DNA of 64,000 bases from G965230615 sp965230615. Lineage in GTDB: Bacteria > Pseudomonadota > Gammaproteobacteria > HTCC5015. A program made the translations under genes and the position numbers. The notes beneath the pieces are model-generated. The model did not search any database. It was given only the letters and a program-made list of their open reading frames with translations, and was not told where the DNA came from. The DNA lies in NCBI GenBank assembly GCA_965230615.1, contig OZ246012.1, positions 2,046,001-2,110,000 of the forward strand. The letters run 5' to 3'. Positions 17,636 through 28,200 of the stretch are shown piece by piece (the stretch's first letter is position 1; each line of letters begins with the position of its first letter).

Positions 17636-19735
17636 TTAAGAAAGCCTTTTAATCACAGCATCTGAAACGCTAGACGGGGCTTCCGCATACTTTTCAAATT
17701 CCATCGAGTAAGTTGCCCGCCCCTGCGTTGCTGAACGCAAATCAGTGGCATAACCAAACATTTCTGCCAAAGGCACTTCGGCTCTTACAACTTTCCCCGA
17801 CGGCACATCATCCATGCCTTGAACCAGACCACGGCGGCGATTCAAGTCACCCATGACATCCCCCATATAATCTTCGGGTGTCACTACTTCTACTTTCATT
17901 ATCGGCTCAAGTAGCACGGGATCTGCGTTTTGCGTTGCTTCCCGAAAGCACATTGAACCGGCAATTTTAAACGCCATTTCACTAGAATCGACGTCATGAT
18001 AGGAGCCATCATACAAAGTGACTTTACAGTCTACCATCGGATAACCCGACAATACCCCGTTCTCCATTTGCTCCTGCACACCTTTATCAACCGCTGGAAT
18101 GTATTCACGGGGGATTACGCCACCCACAATCTCATTCACAAATTCATAGCCAGTTCCTGGCGGCAGAGGCTCCACTCTCAGATAAACATGACCATATTGA
18201 CCACGACCACCTGATTGCCTTACAAACTTGCCTTCTTGCTCAACCGCTTTGCGAATCGCCTCACGATAAGCCACTTGCGGCTTACCAACATTAGCCTCAA
18301 CGCTAAATTCACGCTGCATGCGGTCAACAATAATATCCAAATGTAACTCACCCATGCCGGATATAATTGTCTGCCCGGATTCCTCGTTCGTGCTTACACG
18401 AAACGACGGATCTTCCTGGGCCAGCTTACCAAGTGCAACTCCCATTTTTTCCTGGTCGCTCTTGGTTTTCGGTTCGACGGCGACGGATATCACCGGCTCA
18501 GGGAACTCCATTCGCTCTAGTGTAATAACCTGTTTGTTATCACATAAAGTATCGCCGGTGGTCACATCTTTCAAACCAACGGCAGCAGCAATATCCCCTG
18601 CTCGAACCTCTTTAATTTCTTCCCGACTGTTGGCATGCATTTGCAGAAGTCGACCGATCCGCTCACGCTTACCCTTAACCGGGTTATACAGCGTATCCCC
18701 TGAGTTCAATACGCCGGAATACACTCTAAAAAACGTTAAACTGCCAACAAATGAGTCTGTGGCAATTTTAAATGCCAGAGCCGCAAATGGCTCAGTATCA
18801 TCAGGCCGACGTTCAGCTTCAGTTTCCGCCGAATCATCCAGCACCCCTTTGATAGGAGGCACATCTATCGGTGAAGGCATATAGTGAATCACTGCATCCA
18901 GCAGTGCTTGCACACCTTTATTCTTAAAGGCTGACCCGCATAATGTCGGGATAATCTCACCTGATAGCGCTCGCTCACGCAAACCCTGATGAATCTCTGC
19001 TTCGGATAAATCCCCCTCATTCAGGTATTTATCCATTAATGCCTCGGATGCTTCAGCGACTGATTCGAGCAGTTGCTCCCGCCACTGCTGGCACTCATTC
19101 TGCATGGCCGCTGGAATCGGCTGTGCCTCATAGTTCATTCCCTGGCTGGCCTCATCCCACATAATGGCCTGCATACGAATGAGATCCACCACCCCTTCAA
19201 AGGCATCTTCAGCGCCAATTGGCAGCTGAATCGGCACCGGGTTAGCCCCCAGGCGCTCTTGAATTTGTTCAACGACGCGCAAAAAGTCGGCGCCTGCGCG
19301 GTCCATTTTGTTCACAAACGCCATGCGTGGCACATGGTATTTATTGGCCTGCCGCCATACTGTTTCAGATTGTGGCTCTACACCACCAACAGCACAAAAG
19401 ACGGCAACCGCGCCATCTAACACTCTCAGGGAACGCTCCACTTCGATTGTGAAGTCAACGTGCCCGGGTGTATCAATTATATTAATACGATGCTGCTCAA
19501 ACTGCTTATCCATGCCCTGCCAAAAACAGGTCGTGGCCGCTGAGGTAATGGTAATACCCCGTTCTTGCTCTTGCTCCATCCAGTCCATGGTGGCAGCACC
19601 ATCATGCACCTCACCTATTTTGTGGGATACACCGGTATAAAACAGTACTCGCTCGGTTGTTGTCGTCTTACCGGCATCAATATGGGCCATGATGCCAATA
19701 TTACGATACCGCTCAATGGGGGTTTGACGTGCCAC
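17636..19735 (-). CDS. fusA: elongation factor G
   Basis: 699 residues. P-loop AHIDAGKTTTTERVLFYTG, switch II DTPGHVDFTIEVERSL, NKMDRAGADF, then domains II-V. Translocation GTPase. Part of rpsL-rpsG-fusA-tuf, 40 bases after rpsG. Confidence 0.98.
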   Translation of the reverse strand: MARQTPIERYRNIGIMAHIDAGKTTTTERVLFYTGVSHKIGEVHDGAATMDWMEQEQERGITITSAATTCFWQGMDKQFEQHRINIIDTPGHVDFTIEVERSLRVLDGAVAVFCAVGGVEPQSETVWRQANKYHVPRMAFVNKMDRAGADFLRVVEQIQERLGANPVPIQLPIGAEDAFEGVVDLIRMQAIMWDEASQGMNYEAQPIPAAMQNECQQWREQLLESVAEASEALMDKYLNEGDLSEAEIHQGLRERALSGEIIPTLCGSAFKNKGVQALLDAVIHYMPSPIDVPPIKGVLDDSAETEAERRPDDTEPFAALAFKIATDSFVGSLTFFRVYSGVLNSGDTLYNPVKGKRERIGRLLQMHANSREEIKEVRAGDIAAAVGLKDVTTGDTLCDNKQVITLERMEFPEPVISVAVEPKTKSDQEKMGVALGKLAQEDPSFRVSTNEESGQTIISGMGELHLDIIVDRMQREFSVEANVGKPQVAYREAIRKAVEQEGKFVRQSGGRGQYGHVYLRVEPLPPGTGYEFVNEIVGGVIPREYIPAVDKGVQEQMENGVLSGYPMVDCKVTLYDGSYHDVDSSEMAFKIAGSMCFREATQNADPVLLEPIMKVEVVTPEDYMGDVMGDLNRRRGLVQGMDDVPSGKVVRAEVPLAEMFGYATDLRSATQGRATYSMEFEKYAEAPSSVSDAVIKRLS

Positions 19736-19775
19736 AACGAATTAACTCAACCCCATATTTATCCAGAAACGCGCT

Positions 19776-20246
19776 CTACCAGCGATAATGCGCAAAAGCT
19801 TTGTTAGCTTCTGCCATGCGGTGAGTATCTTCGCGTTTTTTCACCGCCGAACCCCGACTTTCAGCGGCATCCGATAATTCAGCCGCCAGCTTTTGCACCA
19901 TGGATTTTTCGCTACGACTACGCGCTGCATCAATAATCCAGCGCATGGCGAGTGTCTGACGACGTACCGCACGAACTTCAACGGGTACCTGGTAAGTTGC
20001 ACCACCCACACGGCGTGATTTCACCTCGACCATTGGGCTAACGTTATCCAGAGCTTTATCTAAGACATCTACGCCATCACTATTGGTTTTTTGCCCAATA
20101 ATATCCAAAGCCTGATACATCACTTTCTCGGCAACTGATTTTTTGCCGCTCAACATCAGCATGTTGACGAATTTGGCTAATTTCTCATTACCAAATTTAG
20201 GATCTGGTAAGACTTGGCGTTTTGGAACTTCTCTTCTTCTAGGCAT
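19776..20246 (-). CDS. rpsG: 30S ribosomal protein S7
   Basis: 156 residues. Starts MPRRREVPKRQVLPDPKFGN and ends ANKAFAHYRW. Nucleates the 30S head; in E. coli also represses the str operon. 20 bases after rpsL. Confidence 0.98.
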   Translation of the reverse strand: MPRRREVPKRQVLPDPKFGNEKLAKFVNMLMLSGKKSVAEKVMYQALDIIGQKTNSDGVDVLDKALDNVSPMVEVKSRRVGGATYQVPVEVRAVRRQTLAMRWIIDAARSRSEKSMVQKLAAELSDAAESRGSAVKKREDTHRMAEANKAFAHYRW

Positions 20247-20266
20247 GATGTACTCTATAAATAGGT

Positions 20267-20641
20267 TTATTTCTTAGGTCGCTTAGTACCGTACTTAGAA
20301 CGGCCTTGCTTACGATCAGCGACACCTTGGGTATCCAGGCTACCGCGCACTGTGTGATAGCGCACACCAGGTAAATCTTTTACACGACCACCACGAATCA
20401 GTACAACCGAGTGTTCCTGCAGGTTATGGCCCTCACCACCAATATAGGAGGAAACTTCAAAGCCATTGGTCAGGCGCACACGAGCAACTTTACGCAACGC
20501 AGAGTTTGGCTTTTTAGGCGTTGTGGTGTAGACACGTGTACAAACACCACGTCGCTGAGGACAAGCCTCCAGCGCAGGTACATTGGTTTTAACCTGCTTG
20601 GTTTTTCTGGGTTTGCGTACCAGTTGATTTATCGTTGTCAT
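20267..20641 (-). CDS. rpsL: 30S ribosomal protein S12
   Basis: 124 residues. TTTPKKPNSALRKVARVRL and GGRVKDLPGVRYHTVRG match the wild-type, streptomycin-sensitive form at the usual lysine positions. Part of the decoding centre. First gene of the str operon, with its own promoter in the gap after rpoC. Confidence 0.98.
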   Translation of the reverse strand: MTTINQLVRKPRKTKQVKTNVPALEACPQRRGVCTRVYTTTPKKPNSALRKVARVRLTNGFEVSSYIGGEGHNLQEHSVVLIRGGRVKDLPGVRYHTVRGSLDTQGVADRKQGRSKYGTKRPKK

Positions 20642-20714
20642 GCATTAACACTCATTTATGTTTATTGACCTGGGGCCAGCTTTGCCTTTGCCAGGTTTTT
20701 CTACCTTAGAAAAC

Positions 20715-20743
20715 AAACGACAGGCCATTTCGGCCTGTCGTTT
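20715..20743 (-). terminator. hairpin in rpsL leader (possible attenuator)
   Basis: 12-bp inverted repeat (AAACGACAGGCC / GGCCTGTCGTTT), followed on the minus strand by GTTTTC. It lies downstream of the predicted rpsL promoter and upstream of rpsL, so it may attenuate the str operon or process the transcript. A smaller hairpin (AAGCAT/ATGCTT, 20766-20788) precedes it. Confidence 0.5.
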
Positions 20744-20805
20744 CCGTAATTCGCTCACTCTACGCAAGCATACTTTTCGGGCATGCTTACCATTTTGGGT
20801 GGGCA

Positions 20806-20834
20806 ATTCTAGAGATGGACTATGCTGCTGTCAA
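20806..20834 (-). promoter_or_regulatory. sigma-70 promoter of rpsL-rpsG-fusA-tuf
   Basis: On the minus strand, TTGACA (20829-20834), a 17-base spacer and TAGAAT (20806-20811). This is near consensus with ideal spacing. Predicted start is around 20799, giving a leader of about 155 bases before rpsL. Confidence 0.75.
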
Positions 20835-20836
20835 GC

Positions 20837-20861
20837 AAAGTGGGCCTGAAAGGCCCACTTT
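20837..20861. terminator. terminator after rpoC
   Basis: 11-bp perfect inverted repeat (AAAGTGGGCCT / AGGCCCACTTT) with a 3-base loop, 27 bases after the rpoC stop. On the minus strand it is followed only by G and a few T, so it may be partial. It overlaps the upstream edge of the rpsL promoter region. Confidence 0.6.
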
Positions 20862-20888
20862 TAGTCGCAATTTCTTATATTTAGCGAT

Positions 20889-23800
20889 TTAGGCGTTGAT
20901 TTCCTTCTGCTCATCAGATGATGGTGCAGAACCTGCTGAATCTGCATCACCCTCAGCACCCGTTGTGGCTTCCATTGCTGCCATACCTTCAGCCAAAGAC
21001 TCCTCAATACTCAGGCCACCTTTACGCTGACGACGGCGCTCTTCATGATAAGCCAGACCAGTACCGGCCGGAATCAGACGCCCTACAATCACGTTTTCTT
21101 TCAGGCCACGCAGATCATCACGCATGCCGCGCACGGAAGCTTCTGTTAATACGCGCGTGGTCTCCTGGAAAGACGCCGCTGAGATAAAGGACTCTGTCAC
21201 TAATGAAGCTTTGGTAATACCCAATAAGATATTGGTATAGCCTACCGGATCTTTATTGGCGATAGCTAAACGGTCATTTTCATCGAGCACACGAGAGCGA
21301 TCAACCTGCTCACCGCGCAAGAAGCGACTCTCAGAAGCATCGTCAATTTCCACTTTACGCATCATCTGGCGGGCAATCACTTCGATATGCTTATCGTTGA
21401 TTTTCACACCTTGCAAACGGTAAACGTCCTGGATTTCTTTCACCAGATACTCGGATAAGCTGGTTATACCTTTTAAACGCAAAATATCATGCGGGTTTAG
21501 CTCGCCGTCAGAGACAACTTCACCCTGTACAACCTGCTCACCCTCAAACACGTTAACATGACGCCATTTTGGAATCAGCGTTTCATGTGTTTCGCCATGC
21601 TCATCGGTAATCACCAGGCGAATCTTACCTTTGGTTTCCTTACCGAATGACACCATACCGGTCTTTTCAGCCAGAATAGCGGCTTCTTTTGGCTCACGCG
21701 CTTCGAATAAATCCGCAACCCGTGGCAGACCACCGGTAATATCACGTGTTTTTGATGATTCTTGTGGAATACGCGCCAATACATCACCGACACCGACTTC
21801 AGAACCATCCTGCAGATTAATGATCGCACCCGCTGGCAGGTTATAGCTTGCTGGCACATCTGTACCGGCAAGACAAAGGTTATTGCCATCGGCATCGATT
21901 AACTTCACAACCGGGCGCAAGTCTTTACCGGCTGTACCGCGCTGTTTTGGATCGGTCACAACAATCGAAGACAAACCGGTAATCTCATCTGTTTGGTGAT
22001 TGATCGATACACCTTCAACGAAGTCGCTGAACTGCACCTTACCGGCCACCTCAGTAATAACCGGGTGAGTATGCGGATCCCAGGTTGCAACACGCTGACC
22101 TGCTTCAACCAGCTCACCGTCGGCAACCGAGATCACCGCACCATAAGGCACTTTATAACGCTCACGCTCACGACCTTGCTCATCTAACAAACCAATCTCA
22201 CCTGAGCGTGATACCGCAACCAGGTTACCACTGGCGTGATCAACTGTTTTTAAGTTATGTAAGCGAATATTACCTTTGGCTTTGACTTCAACGCTGTTAG
22301 CCGCTGCCGAACGTGATGCCGCACCACCGATATGGAAGGTACGCATTGTGAGCTGTGTCCCTGGCTCACCAATCGATTGCGCTGCGATAACACCAACCGC
22401 CTCACCAATATTCACAATATGACCGCGACCTAAGTCACGACCATAACATTTGCTACAGATACCATAGCGAGTATCGCAAGTAATGGCTGATCTGACAGTG
22501 ACTTCATCAACACTGTTCGCTTCGAGCATATCAACCTGCTTCTCATCGAGTAACACGCCCGCTTCAATAACAACCTCTTCAGTACCGGGCTTATAAACGT
22601 CGTGCGCAGTTACCCGACCTAGTACCCGCTCGCGTAATGGCTCAACAACGTCACCACCTTCAATCATCGGCGTCATCACAATACCCGTTTGAGTACCGCA
22701 GTCATGCTCAGTAACAACCAAGTCTTGCGCCACATCAACCAGACGACGAGTCAGATAACCTGAGTTCGCTGTCTTCAATGCTGTATCAGCCAAACCTTTA
22801 CGAGCACCGTGAGTCGAAATAAAGTACTGCAATACATTTAGACCTTCACGGAAGTTCGCCGTAATCGGTGTCTCAATAATTGAGCCATCCGGTTTTGCCA
22901 TCAAACCACGCATACCGGCCAGCTGACGAATCTGTGCAGCGGAACCCCGCGCACCGGAATCAGCCATCATGTAAATCGAATTGAAAGACTCCTGCGTAAC
23001 CATATCGCCGTCTTTGTTTTCAACGTCTTCGGTACCCAGTTTTGCCATCATCGCTTTGGCAACTTGATCATTAGTGCGCGACCAAATATCAACTACTTTG
23101 TTATAGCGCTCACCATTGGTCACTAAACCTGAAGCATACTGGTTTTCAATTTCTTTCACTTCAGCTTCAGCGCCACCGATAATGTCACCCTTACCGTCTG
23201 GCACAACCATATCATTAACACCGATAGAGACACCGGCACGTGTTGCATAACGGAAACCGGTGTACATCAATTGGTCAGCAAATACTACTGTCGCTTTCAA
23301 ACCCACTTCGCGATAGCAGGTATTAATCACATTTGAAATTGCCTTCTTGGTCATGTCGATATTGATCAGGTCAAAAGACATTCCTTTTGGCAAGATCTCA
23401 GATAACAAAGCACGGCCCGCCGTGGTTGTGACGCGACGAATACGCTCGACTGGATTACGGTCTGCATCCAAGTCATATTCACGGATACGTGTGGTTACTT
23501 CAGCCTGCAAAGACAACTGGCGACTTTCAACTGCACGGTGAACTTCTTTGATATCAGCTAACAGCATGCCTTCGCCCTTAGCATTAACTCGCTTACGGGT
23601 CATGTAATAGATACCCAATACGATATCCTGCGATGGCACAATAATTGGCTCACCGTTGGCAGGCGACAAAATATTGTTGGACGACATCATTAATGCACGC
23701 GCTTCTAACTGCGCTTCAATCGATAACGGTACATGCACTGCCATTTGGTCGCCGTCAAAGTCAGCGTTAAAAGCCGCACAAACCAAGGGGTGCAACTGAA

Positions 23801-25139
23801 TCGCTTTACCTTCAATCAACACTGGCTCAAAACCCTGAATACCTAATCTATGCAAGGTCGGCGCGCGGTTTAACATCACCGGATGCTCACGAATCACTTC
23901 TTCGAGAATATCCCAAACTTCCGGGCCTTCACGCTCTACCATCTTCTTGGCAGCTTTGATCGTGGTCGCTAAACCACGCAAGTGCAATTTACTAAAGATA
24001 AACGGCTTAAACAGCTCCAACGCCATTTTCTTCGGCAAGCCACATTGATGTAGTTTGAGTGTCGGACCTACTACAATCACAGAACGACCTGAGTAATCTA
24101 CCCGCTTACCCAATAAGTTTTGACGGAAGCGACCTTGCTTACCTTTAATCATATCCGCCAATGATTTCAGTGGCCGCTTATTACTACCTGTAATTGCCCG
24201 GCCACGACGACCGTTATCCAACAAGGCATCGACTGATTCCTGCAACATACGTTTTTCGTTACGCACAATAATATCTGGTGCATTCAGCTCCAACAGGCGC
24301 TTCAAACGGTTGTTACGGTTAATCACACGACGATAAAGGTCATTAAGATCTGAGGTCGCGAAGCGGCCACCATCCAATGGCACCAGTGGTCTTAAGTCAG
24401 GTGGCAATACTGGCAGCACTGACATAATCATCCACTCTGGACGGTTACCTGATTCAATAAATGACTCAACCAGTTTTAAGCGCTTTGAGAAACGCTTCAA
24501 TTTAGCTTCTGAGCGAGTTGCATTAATATCTTCACGCAGCTTAACGGCTTCTGTTTCTAAATTAATGCTAACGAGCATTTCAAACACGGCTTCTGCACCC
24601 ATGCGCGCATCAAACTCATCACCATAACGTTCAATGGCCTCTAAGTAGCTCTCATCGCTGAGCAATTGGCCACGGGTTAAATCAGTCATGCCGGGATCAA
24701 TTACCACAAAGGCTTCGAAATATAAAACACGCTCGATTTCACGCAAGGTCATATCTAACAATAAGCCGATACGTGAAGGCAGTGATTTCAAATACCAGAT
24801 ATGCGCTACAGGACTGGCCAGCTCAATATGCCCCATGCGTTCACGACGGACTTTTGATAATGTGACTTCAACACCACATTTCTCACAGACGACACCGCGA
24901 TGCTTTAAGCGCTTATATTTACCACATAAACACTCATAGTCTTTAATTGGGCCAAAGATTTTGGCGCAGAATAAGCCGTCACGCTCTGGTTTAAACGTAC
25001 GGTAGTTAATGGTTTCCGGCTTTTTCACTTCACCGTATGACCATGAGCGAATCATTTCCGGTGATGCCAAACCGATACGAATGGCATCGAATTCTTCAAC
25101 CTGTCCTTGCTGCTTTAATAAGTTCAGTAAGTCTTTCAT
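20889..25139 (-). CDS. rpoC: RNA polymerase beta' subunit
   Basis: 1416 residues. N-terminal zinc site (Cys70, Cys72, Cys85, Cys88), catalytic magnesium motif NADFDGDQMAVH, and the second cysteine cluster CDTRYGICSKCYGRDL are present. Pairs with rpoB 105 bases upstream. Extended C-terminal tail rich in Gly/Ser/Glu. Confidence 0.98.
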   Translation of the reverse strand: MKDLLNLLKQQGQVEEFDAIRIGLASPEMIRSWSYGEVKKPETINYRTFKPERDGLFCAKIFGPIKDYECLCGKYKRLKHRGVVCEKCGVEVTLSKVRRERMGHIELASPVAHIWYLKSLPSRIGLLLDMTLREIERVLYFEAFVVIDPGMTDLTRGQLLSDESYLEAIERYGDEFDARMGAEAVFEMLVSINLETEAVKLREDINATRSEAKLKRFSKRLKLVESFIESGNRPEWMIMSVLPVLPPDLRPLVPLDGGRFATSDLNDLYRRVINRNNRLKRLLELNAPDIIVRNEKRMLQESVDALLDNGRRGRAITGSNKRPLKSLADMIKGKQGRFRQNLLGKRVDYSGRSVIVVGPTLKLHQCGLPKKMALELFKPFIFSKLHLRGLATTIKAAKKMVEREGPEVWDILEEVIREHPVMLNRAPTLHRLGIQGFEPVLIEGKAIQLHPLVCAAFNADFDGDQMAVHVPLSIEAQLEARALMMSSNNILSPANGEPIIVPSQDIVLGIYYMTRKRVNAKGEGMLLADIKEVHRAVESRQLSLQAEVTTRIREYDLDADRNPVERIRRVTTTAGRALLSEILPKGMSFDLINIDMTKKAISNVINTCYREVGLKATVVFADQLMYTGFRYATRAGVSIGVNDMVVPDGKGDIIGGAEAEVKEIENQYASGLVTNGERYNKVVDIWSRTNDQVAKAMMAKLGTEDVENKDGDMVTQESFNSIYMMADSGARGSAAQIRQLAGMRGLMAKPDGSIIETPITANFREGLNVLQYFISTHGARKGLADTALKTANSGYLTRRLVDVAQDLVVTEHDCGTQTGIVMTPMIEGGDVVEPLRERVLGRVTAHDVYKPGTEEVVIEAGVLLDEKQVDMLEANSVDEVTVRSAITCDTRYGICSKCYGRDLGRGHIVNIGEAVGVIAAQSIGEPGTQLTMRTFHIGGAASRSAAANSVEVKAKGNIRLHNLKTVDHASGNLVAVSRSGEIGLLDEQGRERERYKVPYGAVISVADGELVEAGQRVATWDPHTHPVITEVAGKVQFSDFVEGVSINHQTDEITGLSSIVVTDPKQRGTAGKDLRPVVKLIDADGNNLCLAGTDVPASYNLPAGAIINLQDGSEVGVGDVLARIPQESSKTRDITGGLPRVADLFEAREPKEAAILAEKTGMVSFGKETKGKIRLVITDEHGETHETLIPKWRHVNVFEGEQVVQGEVVSDGELNPHDILRLKGITSLSEYLVKEIQDVYRLQGVKINDKHIEVIARQMMRKVEIDDASESRFLRGEQVDRSRVLDENDRLAIANKDPVGYTNILLGITKASLVTESFISAASFQETTRVLTEASVRGMRDDLRGLKENVIVGRLIPAGTGLAYHEERRRQRKGGLSIEESLAEGMAAMEATTGAEGDADSAGSAPSSDEQKEINA

Positions 25140-25244
25140 TGTTTGTGCACCTGCTATTTAGCGTTGTGGCAACTTGCTGCAGTTATAACCTATAAAATCG
25201 TCTCACATACTGCCCAGGCCTAGCTGGGCAGCCATCCAATAACG

Positions 25245-28200
25245 TTAAGAGTCATGCTCCAATTCGATATTGATACCCAGCGAGCGAATTTCCTTCAATA
25301 ATACATTGAAGGACTCCGGCATCCCCGCCTCCATACGATGATCGCCATCAACAATATTCTTGTACATCTTATTCCTACCGTTGACGTCATCTGACTTAAC
25401 TGTGAGCATTTCACGCAAGGTGTAAGAGGCACCGTAAGCTTCTAGGGCCCAGACCTCCATCTCACCAAAACGCTGACCACCAAACTGCGCTTTACCGCCG
25501 AGTGGTTGCTGTGTCACCAGACTGTACGGCCCCGTTGAGCGCGCATGCATTTTGTCATCAACCAAGTGGTTCAGTTTCAACATGTACATATAGCCTACCG
25601 TGACATCCCTTTCAAAGGCATCACCTGTGCGGCCATCGTAAAGCGTAGTTTGGCCACTTTCAGGCAAATCTGCCAAGGCCAACATTTGCTTGATCTCAGA
25701 TTCTGCGGCACCATCAAATACCGGTGTCGCCATTGGCACACCTGCCCGCAGGTTCTTAGCCAGGTTTAAAATTTCCTCATCGGTAAATGAATCAAGGTCT
25801 TCGTTCTTCGCCATGCCTTTATTATAGACATCATCTAAGAAACCGCGGATTTCTGCGATTTGCGATTTGGCTTCAACCATTCTCGCCAGCTTTTTACCCA
25901 GACCTTTCGCCGCCCAACCCAAGTGAGTTTCCAATACCTGTCCAACGTTCATACGCGACGGTACACCCAGTGGGTTTAACACCACATCAACCGGCGTGCC
26001 ATCAGCCATGTACGGCATATCTTCCATCGGCACAATCGTTGAGATAACACCTTTGTTACCATGACGACCTGCCATCTTGTCACCTGGCTGCGTACGGCGT
26101 TTAACCGCCAGATACACTTTCACCATCTTCAATACGCCTGGCGCCAAATCATCACCAGCGGTAATTTTTTCTTTTTGGTGTACATAGCGCTGATCAAACT
26201 CTTCGCGCTTGGCTTTGAGTTGCTCAACAATTTGCTCCAGCTGCTTACTGGCCTCGTCATCACGCACCCGGATTTCCAACCACTGATCCTTCGGCAGATC
26301 TGCCAGATATTCGGCCGTAATCTCACTGTCTTTCTTTAAGCCATTAGGGCCACCGTCAGCCACTTTACCGACAATCATACGCTCAACACGAGAGTACATA
26401 TCAGCCTCAATAATACGGAACTGGTCATTTAAGTCTTTTTTCACCTGCTCCAGCTCGGTGGCTTCAATGTTTAAGGCACGCGCATCTTTTTCAACACCAT
26501 CGCGTGTGAAAACACGCACGTCGATCACAGTACCATCCATACCAGGCGGCACACGTAGTGAGGTGTCTTTTACATCGGAGGCTTTCTCACCAAAGATAGC
26601 ACGCAACAACTTCTCTTCTGGCGTTAACTGCGTTTCACCTTTAGGTGTCACCTTACCAACCAGAATATCGTTTGGCCGCACTTCTGCACCGACATACACA
26701 ATACCAGACTCATCTAGCTTGGATAACAGCGCTTCACTAACATTAGGAATATCAGCGGTGATTTCCTCTGGCCCTAATTTGGTATCACGCGCGACACAAG
26801 TTAACTCTTCGATATGAATGGTGGTGTAACGCTCTTCACGCACAACTCTCTCTGAGATCAGAATTGAGTCTTCAAAGTTGTAACCATTCCACGGCATAAA
26901 TGCCACCAGCATATTTTGTCCGAGCGCCAACTCACCGATGTCGGTTGACGGGCCATCGGCCAATACATCTCCACGCGCAATAATATCACCTGGCTTCACC
27001 AATGGTTTTTGGTTAATACAGGTGTTTTGGTTAGAGCGCGTATACTTGGTCAGGTTATAAATATCGACACCGACATCACCCTGCTCGGTTTCAGCATCAT
27101 TGACACGCACCACAATTCTCGAGGCATCGACTGAGTCAACCAAGCCACCACGCAGCGCATTCACTGTTGCGCCTGAGTCGACAGCTACCGTCCGCTCAAT
27201 ACCGGTTCCAACTAACGGTTTCTCAGCACGTAGTGTTGGTACCGCCTGGCGTTGCATGTTTGACCCCATCAAAGCACGGTTAGCATCATCGTGCTCCAAA
27301 AATGGAATCAAGGCCGCAGCAACCGATACGATCTGACGTGGCGAGACGTCCATATATTGCACTTTATCCGCAGCTGATAATGAAAATTCGTTTAGATGAC
27401 GACTTGATACTAAGTCATCAACAAACTTACCATTTTCATCAAGCAACGCGTTCGCCTGCGCAATAACAAAGTTACCTTCTTCAATCGCTGACAGATAATC
27501 AATCTCGGCAGTAACTACACCATCAACTACTTTGCGGTAAGGTGTTTCTAAGAAGCCAAAGTCATTGGTACGCGAATAAACCGCTAATGAATTAATCAGA
27601 CCAATATTTGGACCTTCAGGCGTTTCAATTGGACAAACACGACCATAGTGCGTTGGATGCACGTCACGCACCTCAAAGCCCGCACGCTCACGCGTTAAGC
27701 CACCCGGACCTAAGGCTGATACACGACGCTTATGGGTAACTTCCGAGAGCGGGTTATTTTGATCCATAAACTGTGACAACTGACTCGAACCAAAGAACTC
27801 TTTAATCGCCGCCGCAACTGGCTTGGCATTAATCAAGTCTTGTGGCATCGGACCTTCACTTTCAACCAAGGATAAACGCTCTTTAACAGCACGCTCTACA
27901 CGTACCAAGCCCACCCGGAAAACGTTCTCAGCCATTTCACCAACACTACGTACACGACGGTTACCTAAATGATCGATATCATCAACAGTACCTTTACCGT
28001 TACGGATGTTGATAATCTCATGCATGACATCGAGAATATCTTCTTTGGACAGTACACCTTCGCCAGTCTCGTCTTTACGACCTAAGCGACGGTTGAACTT
28101 CATGCGGCCTACTGCAGACAAGTCATAACGCTCTTCTGTGAAGAACAGGTTATGGAATAAGTTTTGCGCCGCCTCTTTAGTCGGCGGCTCCCCTGGACGC

